Below, piece by piece: positions 48,684-58,407 of a stretch of 64,000 nt of DNA. The notes beneath the pieces are model-generated. The model searched no databases. It was given only the letters and a program-made list of their open reading frames with translations, and had not been told where the DNA came from. Both the position numbers and the translations under genes were made by a program. The stretch's first letter is position 1. Each line of letters opens with the position of its first letter. The stretch covers positions 1,736,001-1,800,000 of the forward strand of contig OY730174.1 of assembly GCA_963422465.1 (NCBI GenBank). Reading direction: 5' to 3'. The DNA comes from Lichina pygmaea. Lineage: Eukaryota > Ascomycota > Lichinomycetes > Lichinales > Lichinaceae.

Positions 48684-50585
48684 ATGACGTCTGCAGATGT
48701 TCGGGACATGCTGGATCTGCCCACAGACGGGCAACCACGACCAAAGAAACAGAAGGTCGTAGAAAAGCGACCAGGTACGAACTTCGAGATGAACCCCCCC
48801 CCCCCAAAGGACTGCATGGAACTGATCTGGAGTCGTAAGAGGGCATCACCAGAGAGTTGTTTGCTCTTCTCGGGGAACGGGCACCTCCGGTCGCCATCAC
48901 CGACCATGTCCGCTATCGCGAGCGACGCAAGTGGCCCCAGAAAGTCGAACCATGGTAACTCAGATCCCGCAGCTCAACAAGATTCGGCCAGGGCTAACCC
49001 GTGATGCAGGGAGTGGACCCCATTTACAAACCCAGCAAGGACCGACGGTCTGGTCCTGCATCACTGGCGAAAAAGGCAGAAGGCTGCTCAACCCCCTACT
49101 GAGAACGCCAATGCCGACGGGACGAGTGTTCCTACGCCACTCGATGGGGCCGAACAGCAAGCTGGGCCCGAAACTGGCTATCACTACGCCAAGTTCAACG
49201 TCAAAGTCAAGGTGCCCGAGTACACGGACGAGGAGTACGAGAGGCATCTGAAAGACAGCGGCTGGTCCAAGGACGAAACGGACTACCTGATCGAGTTGGC
49301 GGCTGACTACGACCTGCGCTGGGTGGTGATCGCAGATCGCTACAGCTTCAAGACCGACGTCGAGATGAAGGGTCTAGACGACCGGGCGGAAGCGGTTGCG
49401 ACCCAGCCGAACCAGAGGTCGATGGAGGAAATGAAAGCGCGGTACTATGCTGTAGCGGCAACGGTGATGACGTTGCGGCAACCTCTTTCGAGCATGTCGA
49501 GCGCAGAGCTCGGAGAACACGAGAAGATGATCGCGTTCGATCCCATCCAAGAGACTCAGCGGAAGCGAATGGCCGAGGCTCTGATGTCACGTGCCCCGGA
49601 AGAGGTCAAGGAAGAAGAGGTGTTGCTCGCCGAGCTCAAGCGGATCGTCAGCAACCAGGATCGGCTAATGGAAGAGCGAAAAGAGCTGTACGCGCGGCTG
49701 GAGGCCCCCAAAAGCACGGCCAACACACAAGCGTACCAGTCGAGTCAAGGGCTGGCCCAGCTGCTACAGACTCTGCTCATGGCGGACAAGGGCAAGAAAC
49801 GGCGGTCCATGGCCGGGCCCGGAGAGACTCCTACGAGCGCAGGACCCTCGACAGGCGGTATGGCAGCTGGTCCCGGCAGCGCACAGAAGGACGGCAGGGA
49901 CGGCGGACGTCGCGATTCCATCGGCGGTGCAGCCGCTTCGGCAAACAAAAAGGGCGCCCCACAGCCGGAACGACGCCACCTCACGCCTCAGGAAAAAGAG
50001 ATGTACGGAGTCGCCCATCACGAGCGCCTTACCTCGGGAGTGCAGTTCCGACACGACAGAGTGATACGGCTTGCTCAGGCCAAATCGAACATCCAGGCGC
50101 AGCGCGTAGGCAGCGCTCTCACGGAACTGGGCATCCCCCAGAGGCTGGTCATGCCCACGGCCAAAATCTGCGGCGAGTACGAAAAGCTGATGCAGAGCAT
50201 CCACACGTTGATCGAGATTCGCAAGGTGTCCGAGAAGGTCGAAGGGGAGGTCAGGGTGGCCACGGCGGTCCGCGAAGAGCGCGAGCGCCGGGAATCACAG
50301 TCGCAGATACAGCTGCAGCAGCTGCTGCTGCAGGCCAATAGTCAGGCGGACCAATCAGCGAATCCCCATACCAACGAAGATATAGAAATGGCAGATGCTC
50401 CCGGTGTCCAGGGCGAGGCGGGTACTACAATGGCTGGCAGCGCCCCAGTGGAAACGTTCAACGGCAGTCACGACTCCGACAGGCCCAATCCATCGCAAGA
50501 GAGCGACACTTCCTCCACCATTCAAGTCCTTCCACGGTTCACAACCACCTCGGCAACGGCAAGACCCTCATTCTTTTCTTCCTAT

Positions 50586-50624
<39 letters not shown>

Positions 50625-50813
50625 ACCTTCCATCACCAACAGCAACAAGCACCGATACCGTCGATGAACACGGTTGCAGCTGGCCCTGCGGGTCCCGCAA
50701 ACAGATTCACAACCGCGGCTTCGGGAAGCACTGGCTCCCACGCTAGTCCTGCACCCTCCCCTGTTCTACCGGGCACTACTCCTTCGAGTGTTCCCCGAGG
50801 AGCAGGTTCATGA
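48684..50813 (+). CDS. SWC4: Swc4/DMAP1-type subunit of SWR1 and NuA4 complexes
   Basis: 669-residue nuclear protein shared by the SWR1 (H2A.Z exchange) and NuA4 (H4 acetylation) complexes. Exons 48684-48774, 48840-48954 and 49010-50813; introns 65 and 55 nt. The N-terminus is family-typical: TSADVRDMLDLP, then after splicing KRPEGITRELFALLGERAPP, then KVEPWEWTPFTNPARTDGL. A SANT/Myb-like domain covers ~138-195 (EEYERHLKDSGWSKDETDYL then RWVVIADRY). The DMAP1 C-terminal domain lies at ~390-475 (HLTPQEKEMYGVAHHERLTS then ICGEYEKLMQSIHTLIEIRK). A Gln tract of 13 (50587-50625) and a His/Gln-rich, Ser/Thr-rich tail follow. The first intron carries a run of 12 C. Length is close to other fungal Swc4 proteins. 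Confidence 0.95.
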
Positions 50814-51289
50814 GAAGAATATGTGCCGGAAGGTTCTCCTCTCTTGTCGTTGCTGTTAGGTATGGCAGAGGAGAATGGCCCTATAACTTTGGGGCGGCTC
50901 GTCATGTACACTTCTAAAACTATGTCCTGTATGCGAAACATGATGTAGTGTACTCAAGACGAGACTGGGAGAATGGAGCCCAGCCCAGTTGCTTTCATTG
51001 AACTTGACGACCTGGATATAGTTATCGTGCCTCGTCCAATAAGTACCCTCGTATCCAATAACCGTCTGGTCACCGGCGAAGCCCGCAGAGCCGCACCACC
51101 GCGTATAAATACACAACAAGTGCTTCAACAACATGCAACCCTCATTTCCCTGTTCATCACCTACCACACCTCAAGTCTCTTTTCACCGTCAAGTCCATCT
51201 CTCAATCTCATTTAAATCGTCGTCTCCAAGGCAATCGGGAGGGACAGAACATAGAAACCTGCGGTATCCAGGAGATGCCATCGGTCTTG
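50814..51289. other. 3' flank of SWC4
   Basis: Short stretch before the repeat array; no gene seen. Confidence 0.5.
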
Positions 51290-52103
51290 GTCAGGTTAAT
51301 AAAGCAAACAGAGACTCACAGAGTCTTTCAAAACACGCACGGTCTTGAAAAACGACCGGAAAACCCATCCGCAGCATCAGGGGATGCTGTTCCTTCTGGA
51401 TAGTTGGGAGACGGAAATCTCAGACGCGCACAACGAATGTGATTTTGTCATCCAGTGTCATTCTGTGAATGAAAGGTACAGACCCTCGGCATACAGGAGC
51501 TCTTGTTGTCAACGGCAAGTTAATGAAATTTACAGACCCACAGAGTTTTTCAAGACCCGCAAAGTCTTGAAAGACAGTCGGAAAAAATATCCGCAGCATC
51601 TCTTGATGCTGCAGGCTTCTGGATCGTCTGAAGCCAAAAATTTCGGACCCGTGTCATCTCCGCCTTATCCGAAGGCCAGTGGACGAAGGAAACGTGCAGA
51701 CCCACAGCATCTAGGATATGCTGTCTTTCAGGACAGTCGGTATCTCATTCACATTATCAAGAGATCCTGTCCTTCTGGACAGTCAGGAACTGGGGTCGTC
51801 GACTTCAACATGAAAGAGGTCTGTCTTTCAGGATAATCGGAGGAAGGGAAAGGCAGACTCGCGGAAACAAGACACCTCTCCTTTCTGGACAGTCGGGAAA
51901 CATTCTTGCGCAAAAGGCAGAAGCACCATCAGGAGCTGCTACCTTGCTGCATAGTCCGGGGAAATACATGAACCAACTAACATTCAAGAGGACATGTCAT
52001 GTCCATAAGAAGAATCCTCTTCTTATGTACTGGTGGCTACCACTCTTGCCCGAGTGGTATTCCAACAGGACAGTCTATCATATAATTTTACCGCCCGGGT
52101 AAA
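51290..52103. repeat. Hairpin-rich degenerate repeat array
   Basis: A chain of short, mostly perfect stem-loops. Stems (left arm, span): GCAGCATC 51371-51390 (one end mismatch); GCAGCATC 51593-51612; ACAGCAT 51704-51724; CTGTC 51721-51736; CTGTCC 51767-51782; GGACATG 51990-52004; CATAAGAAGA 52004-52027; TACCACTC 52038-52059; TTTACC 52087-52103. Loops are 1 to 7 nt. About 105 bp around 51300-51410 recurs in diverged form at 51530-51632, with a third partial copy near 51693-51746. The shared 3' element is TTCTGGACAGTCGG, seen about eight times with changes. A 163-codon frame (51345-51836) spans it and shows the same repeat as PQH-containing peptides, but I see no domain and doubt it is translated. 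Origin unknown. Confidence 0.75.
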
Positions 52104-54939
52104 GGGATTCCGTTGCTGCCAGTCCCTGGCTCTTCCGTTCAGCCCGTCGATGCCTACTAGCCAGCTGGCGCAGTAGCATTCATACGGAAGTCCGTCTCAC
52201 GCGCCACCACAGCTGTCTGAACAGTTGGCTGCGCCGAATGGAGCTCGGCCGGCAACGGCTTCCTCCCTGTCACTGGTGGCCATTCAGATCAGGCGACGTA
52301 TTTCTCGATGACGGACACGCAGTTCGGCAGTGTCTTGAGGGTGACGTCGACCGAGGCCGCTCCCATCCAGCAGAACCGGGATACGTTGGCGATTCGGACT
52401 GGCATCATCGAAGCGCAATTGAGCCGGCTTACTCAGACGGCCGTGAGTCAGGGGCTGATGCAGCAGTAGCTGCTCACGCAGCAGCAGCGGATCGAGCAGC
52501 TTCTGATGCAGCGTGAGCATCAAGGGCCACCTGGTCACCGCCTCCACCTGGTCAGGACTCATGTTTTGTTTCGTCCGGTGGCCGATTTCCGTCGTTTTTC
52601 TCGGTTTCAGGCGTCTATCAGCCCCACACTTCTTCTTCTCGTCTTGCCAGCAGCAGCATGGCTTCTGTTCCGCACAGTTCAAAGTCTCCCGAAAGATCTG
52701 TCACAAAGCACCGAAGACTCGACCGTGAGAGATCGGCACAACCAGAAGAAGAAGAAGAACACGATTCCGAAAACCCCTTCAAATCTGATGACATGCTCGA
52801 CAACAAAGACGAGCAGGACGACGACGACAAAGAAGACGAGGATCAGATTAACGACGGCAGCGATGACATCCACGGACCGTTCCCGGCTGTTTTACCTGCT
52901 ACAGCACCATTCGAGATTGTTGACAACTGCCAGCAAGGCAATTGGTTGCCATAGCGCGTATTGGTGGCGCGTTTCGATATTCCTCTCTACAGTACAGTCC
53001 GTACTGTAGCGGCGATGTGGAGGCGACATGGTGAAACTACCATGTCGCTTCGACGGCTACACCACCGACAACAGCAAGAGCTGTTGTCGGTTGCAGAATC
53101 AAAGGCCTGCCAGCACAGCACATGGCTAATAGCTCAAGCTACTTTTGTTCAAGATCTACAAGACTGTCCATCCAATGATCATGCTTTTGTGGAGTCCGGC
53201 ACACAGCTTTGAGCAAGGATAGCAGTTGTTGCAAATCATCAACTGAAAAGCAGTCTTGCAGAATTATAGCTGAAATACTTCCTGTCAACCAGGGTGAAGC
53301 TGACATCACTACAACAGATGAAAATAGGGCTACTGGTGGTATATGTGCCAAGTTAGCTGAAGAGCAACTAGATCAGTCTTTTTACTATGACAAATAGCAG
53401 ATGTCTGACCAAATTCACAACGTTCTTGTTGCTGGTGAGAATCTACACCCCACAGAGATAGACTATGGAGATGCTGACTATTGAAGTGCAGACTTGGTCC
53501 TCTGACCTGCACACTCCAGAGCCATCTCTCCTCTCCTGCTATTGTCTCATCTCTCTGATGAACTTTTCAAACTTTTCCTTCTTTCTTTGCTTGTTCCTCT
53601 GGTTAGCTATCAGACACGTCACAAGACAGCTATATCCTCTGTTGGCTGTCAAGACACAGGCAACAAACCACCCACGATGAAGAACTAACAACTATGTCAC
53701 TACCACAGCCAGAGGATCCGAGCAGTAGGACTAGTCAGCCTGACCAGCTTATTGCTCAGCCGAGCCAGAGCCAGCCCAAGACAGAAACCTGATAGAGCAG
53801 AAGCTGCAGAACCACATGGCTATATAGCAAGCATCATCTCTTGCAGCTAGGGAAATCAACTCATCTCTCTTCTCTGTCTATGACGTTGGATCAAGTTCTG
53901 AGTGTGTAGCTTTGCCTACAAGTAAACAGCAACCTATACTCTGCCACCAGACCGGCTAGATATAGACAGACCAGCTAGCTATCCACCTGTCCCAATAGAA
54001 TACACATCTAAAGTCATACCAACTGTATTTTCTACATTACAGTATTACAGTACATCTCTCACTTTGCTCCGATTTCTATTTCTCTCTCTCCCACCCCCCT
54101 CTTCCTCTCATTTTTCCTTAAATTCATTCCACCAGAACAGTTCTCAAGAACATCCCAGACACACTATCAGAATCTTTCTGTGGGAACAACTACAATACCA
54201 GAGAAGTGGCCAGGAAAGATGCAGGTGTAGGTGCAGATGCTTGCCTGTGCCTGTGATGTCTGATGTGGAACTGTCTGGTAAGTTACTTGGCCATGGCCCA
54301 GGTCCCCAGGCTGCAGTGTATGCGGGACTTGTGCAGGCTGCTGGTACTCACTGTACTTACTATATTTACAGTCCTTTGCTGTACTTACAGTATATTTCTT
54401 TCTTCCACACTCATCAAACCTGTTTACATGACCTGGTTTCTTATGTGGGAACACACACCACGTCTGCGGCTGTTACCACAATTGTTTGTTAGTTCTCATT
54501 TGCGGTTTTGGGTTGTCTTGTTTCTTGTTTGCCTTATTCTGTTTGTTTGTTTGTTTGTTTCATTATGATCACGATAAGCAAGTCTGTGAGATCAACTACG
54601 ATATAGTAGGTGGAATACAAAAGATGTTTCGAGAGAGAAAAAGAAGGGAAAGAGGAAAGGGGGGGTGGAGAAGCTGCCTGGGCGCAAGAGTGAGGATAGA
54701 GAGAAGGGAGTCATTTGGTCAGGTGTTACACGGAACGCGGCACAGTGAAATTCATTGGAAGACAACAGTGGACGATGATCCAGGGAAGATTACATGGCAC
54801 AAGGAAATGCAAGAGAAGAGGTGGATCAGCAGCATCGACGGTTGCAGTGGAGATGCTCGATCAAGAGCTGTCACTCGCTTGTATTCCCCTTTTTTCGCTT
54901 GCAAAAAAGGCCAGCGTGGATCTGCCTGTTCCCCTCTGC
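52104..54939. other. Accessory-looking noncoding region
   Basis: No gene is supported. Near 52310-52530 there is a Gln-rich coiled-coil-like stretch (IEAQLSRLTQTAVSQG), and near 52658-52954 an acidic frame (EEEEEHDSENPFKSDD). Both are short and unattached to any recognisable domain; they may derive from a decayed mobile element of unidentified family. From 53.2 to 54.1 kb the DNA is AT-richer than the genes. The right end (54.0-54.9 kb) is pyrimidine-rich then purine-rich. Confidence 0.35.
52987..53090. repeat. Three consecutive perfect hairpins
   Basis: Within 104 bp: stem CTACAGTAC (52987-52995) with its complement at 53001-53009, loop 5; stem GCGACATGGT (53023-53032) with 53039-53048, loop 6; stem CCGACAACAGC (53065-53075) with 53080-53090, loop 4. 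All stems are fully matched. They do not share sequence with one another but resemble in design those at 51.4-52.1 kb. Confidence 0.85.
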
Positions 54940-55656
54940 TTAGACTTTCTTGGCTCGGTCTTCTTCTTCGATGCTTCCACCGCTGGTGCTGGCCGCGCTC
55001 TCTTTCTCCTCGTCCGCGCCGACGGCATCGGTCACGCTAGCGCCGGCTCTGGCGCCAGCGCCACCGACCGGCGTGCTGCCGCTGTCTTCTTCCTCGTCGG
55101 CCTCTTCCAGCGTCGGGGGTCCGTGGATAGACTCGTCGAAGACGGGTTCCTGATCTCGAGTCTCGAACTTGGTCTTCAGCTCGTGCGGTGCTTGCCCGTT
55201 ACTGTTGGAACGACGTCGCGGATGAGCCATGTTGTAGCCATAGTCCTCGACCTCGTCGCCGTCGCGGCCCCTGTTGACGTCGCGATGACATGTCAGTGTG
55301 GGATGGTTTAGAGGGATGTCGATTTCTCGTCGTTCGAGGTGGGGGCAAAGGGAGCAAAGAAAGCCCACCAGTTGGCCCTGCCGCCGCCGTCCTTCTTGGT
55401 CTTGTGCGGATTGGCTCCCACGGGCCCGTGCTTTGCAAAGTAGCGAGGCCCCTTGGACTCGGGCGGGCCAGACTCGTCGTTGACGACTTCCGGGTGAGCA
55501 CCGAACATCTTGTGGGTGCGAGTCACTGGACGAGGGACCTTCGAGTCAGCTCTCCGTTCCCATTCCACAGCGATCCTTGAGAGCTTTCCGACGTCTGAAA
55601 ACGCGGATCACTGCTAGGTAGTAGAACGACGGGATGATATCGTAGCACCACTTACT
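54940..55656 (-). CDS. Stf2/Tma10-like hydrophilin
   Basis: 162-residue, highly hydrophilic protein of the Stf2/Tma10 family (in yeast linked to F1Fo-ATPase stabilisation, desiccation tolerance and ribosome association). The family start MTRTHKMFGAH, the segment PRYFAKHGPVGANPHKTKKD and the GRANWGRDGDEVEDYG junction are clear. Exon 2 is 55525-55369 and exon 3 is 55270-54940, split by a 98-nt intron inside the NWG motif. Exon 2 begins TGACTCGCACC right after a CAG acceptor; the missing A of the ATG is supplied by exon 1 ending at 55656, just before a perfect GTAAGT donor (intron 55526-55655, 130 nt, CTGAC branch). The initiator codon is therefore split by an intron. The C-terminal 70 residues are acidic, Ala/Gly/Ser-rich and lineage-specific, making the protein about twice the length of yeast Stf2. 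Confidence 0.85.
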
Positions 55657-56618
55657 CTTGGCGGATTGCTACGGTGCTCAGACGGTCGAAGGGTAGTGAG
55701 TTGGAGGTATCAGCTCGAACAGAGATGAGCTTGGATTCTGGAGACTTAGCCGTCTTCCTGTGCTGAGATATCTGTTGGAATGCTCCTGGCTAAGCTACGT
55801 AGCTGACGGAGCTGTAGCTCTCTATATATGCGGGGGAAGCTCCGCCGGAGACCATGATGCCGAGAGGTCGCGTGACCCAAAGACAGGGTAACGAATGGCC
55901 GCGGCCGTTGCGCCTGGTAATTGGCTTCAGTGGAAAGCGGGGAAATCCAGAAATCTCTGTTGGAAGCGGCAAAAAACTACGATTGGCGGCAATGGCTCGA
56001 TTTTTCGGTCGTAGAAAGGGTGCAGCTAAATTGCTTCATAGTCGGGTGACTCAACAGCCAGGCCAATTTGTATGGCTGTCAGTGTCATTACTTTTGAAAT
56101 CAATTCTGACTGCCAATTTACCGTTCCGTCCAACGGCTGTCAGGTACCGTACATACGTACGTACTCCGTACAGTACGTATCTATGTACGTTACGTACGGA
56201 GTACCCATACGTACTTCGTACGGTACATTCGTACGTGGACGATCCTGCTGTCGCAACCAGCATGACCATCACATGATCGGATGGGAGAAGGGTCTCATCT
56301 TTCAGTATACATGCCCCCTGGTCTAAGATTGACAATTATATTTTGATTGACCACAGCTTCTTCTTGAACAAAAGCCAATAGAGATTTTGACCTTCATTTG
56401 CTTATCCATGATAATTCTCACGTGACAGTGTTGGACCCACGCTTACCAATCATGATCTTGCGTCGGGAGGACTTGAAAACGATCTCACAGATGAAGCACG
56501 AAGGGTGGGGGAGGGCAGAGTGCAACAACAAGACCACACGCTCCAAGAGGCTGCAGTCCTTCGTCAAGTCTACGAAAAGGCCGTCTGCACCCAACGCAGA
56601 CCGATTACCTGGAAGATC
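55657..56618. other. Divergent promoter region Stf2-like / DRE2
   Basis: Shared upstream region. A dense GTAC palindrome block (56145-56235) contains both GTACTCCGTAC and GTACGGAGTAC. A CACGTG in TCACGTGA lies at 56419-56424, 195 bp before the DRE2 ATG. No coding frame is supported. Confidence 0.5.
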
Positions 56619-57688
56619 ATGCCGTCGGTGGCAGCTTCCGCATACAGCGCCACCCCACTTGCAGCTCTCGATGCCGACGATAGTCCCAACCCCCAGACTG
56701 CCAAGAGGACGCTCTTGCTCTCTCCACCTTTCCTCGCCTCTCATCCGGAAACGCTCAATCACGTCCTAGCAGGATTCGAACGCAATGTCACGGACCTACA
56801 GATGCTGGATCGACTGGCACTGGGTCTTGTGACGCTCCCGGATGCCGGCTACGACACGGTCGTCGTCTTAGACGACCCCGATACGGCCGGCGCCGGTCAA
56901 TCTGGCCTACTAGGACGGGAAGTCGCCGGAAGGATATTCAGGGCATTGCGACCCGGTGGCAGACTGAAGGGCCAGAGCGAGACCTTCGCGAGAAGGGCCG
57001 ACAGCGAGGACCGCCGCGAAGCCGTTCTCGCCGGTCTGATCGTGGATGGGCAGGGTCAGATCGTCAAACCGGACGCCGAGACCACCAAGCCAGTTCCGCT
57101 TCGGCTAGGCAAGAAGCTCTCCCAAGCCGGATCCACCCCCGCGGCCTCGACGGTAACTCCGGCCGACACGAGAAAGCGAAAGAGTGATGCCGTAGACCCG
57201 CAGCTGCCGTCAGGTGTTGGGTTCGTCAACGGCACCGATGGCCTCGATGACGGCGACGACGACGAACTCATAGATGAGGATACCCTGCTCGACGAGGAAG
57301 ATCTGGCCAGACCCATCATCCAGCGTGAGAGCCTTGTCACCCCCTTCTCCGTGCACGGCTGATCCGCGCTTTACCTGTAGCACCCGAGTGTCAGCCCAAG
57401 GCTGGCAAACGACGGCGCGCTTGCAAGGACTGCACATGTGGACTGAGGGAGAAGATGGAAGCCGAAGACACGGCGAAGCGCTCCGACGCGGACCAAACAC
57501 TGAGGACGATGAAGCTGGCGACCGACGATCTTGCCGAGGTGGATTTCACCGTCCAGGGCAAAGTCGGTAGCTGCGGAAACTGCGCCCTGGGGGATGCATT
57601 CCGGTGCGACGGATGTCCTTACATTGGCCTTCCGGCCTTCAAACCGGGTGAGGAAGTGCGGCTCTTGAACAACGATGTGCAGCTATGA
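56619..57688 (+). CDS. DRE2: Anamorsin/Dre2, cytosolic Fe-S cluster assembly electron carrier
   Basis: 337 residues; exons 56619-57324 and 57381-57688, intron 56 nt. With Tah18, Dre2 passes electrons from NADPH to the cytosolic iron-sulfur assembly machinery. The C-terminal domain carries both cluster motifs. Motif A starts at the Cys in [20 protein letters not shown] (C-x10-C-x2-C-x-C, for [2Fe-2S]) and is complete only after splicing. Motif B is [15 protein letters not shown] (C-x2-C-x7-C-x2-C). The family end [20 protein letters not shown] precedes [10 protein letters not shown]. The N-terminal ~150 residues form the degenerate methyltransferase-like fold ([30 protein letters not shown]), and the linker is acidic ([20 protein letters not shown]). 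The first ATG of the frame was used. Confidence 0.96.
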
Positions 57689-58407
57689 CCGCCGTCTACT
57701 GTACCGTAAAGCTTCGAGCTTGATAGAGAAGCATTTGCGGGAGAAGGCATTCCCACAGGCTTCTCTCCCTCTCTCTCTCTCTTTCTTTTCCACCCTGTGC
57801 ACATGCTGTATGTTCCACGACACCGCCAGAATACGTCATGCTCGGGGCACAAGATCGTTCTAGGGCTGCTCGGCGGTCAGGGCCAGTGTACGAACAGTAC
57901 GAACGTATGTACAGTAGCCCGAGAACATTGTAGGATACCAGTCATACGCATGTACAATTTTTCGGTCGTAGCGGCTGTGCAACGATTACATATGCAGTGA
58001 ATCATCCGGCATGGAACATGTCACGTGAACCCGGGGAGATCGAGGCTCATCGTCGGCCCCCAGAGACAAATGGTTGGGCTGTCGGCTTGTAGCCGATGCG
58101 GCTCTAAGCCCGCCACGTTACGTATGTACATACGTACCGGTACCTTCGTACGCCAGGGCTACTCCTGCCAATTCCATGCGGCTCTGCTTGTTTCCGAGAA
58201 GCTTGGCAGTCATCTCGAAAATTCATAACAATCCACCCTTTCATCCCCATCGCCACCAGCATCATCACGGTCAACCGCCCAAGTAGACCGTCGCTCCACG
58301 GTTGCCTATTCCAGACCGAGAGACCGCCTGTGCGGCTTCTTCTGCGATCGCATCTTCAGCGCCGTCTGATGCTGTCACGTCTGTGACCCCTCACGACCCT
58401 CTCGGCA
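57689..58407. other. Intergenic / NUP133 promoter
   Basis: No gene. A CT tract lies at 57762-57785. A CACGTG is at 58022-58027, 381 bp before the NUP133 start. GTAC repeats lie at 58119-58152. Confidence 0.5.

Noticed and set aside
51345-51836. 163-codon frame across the hairpin array
   Set aside because: Its peptide repeats follow directly from the DNA repeat; no domain and stem-loops dominate, so it is treated as noncoding.
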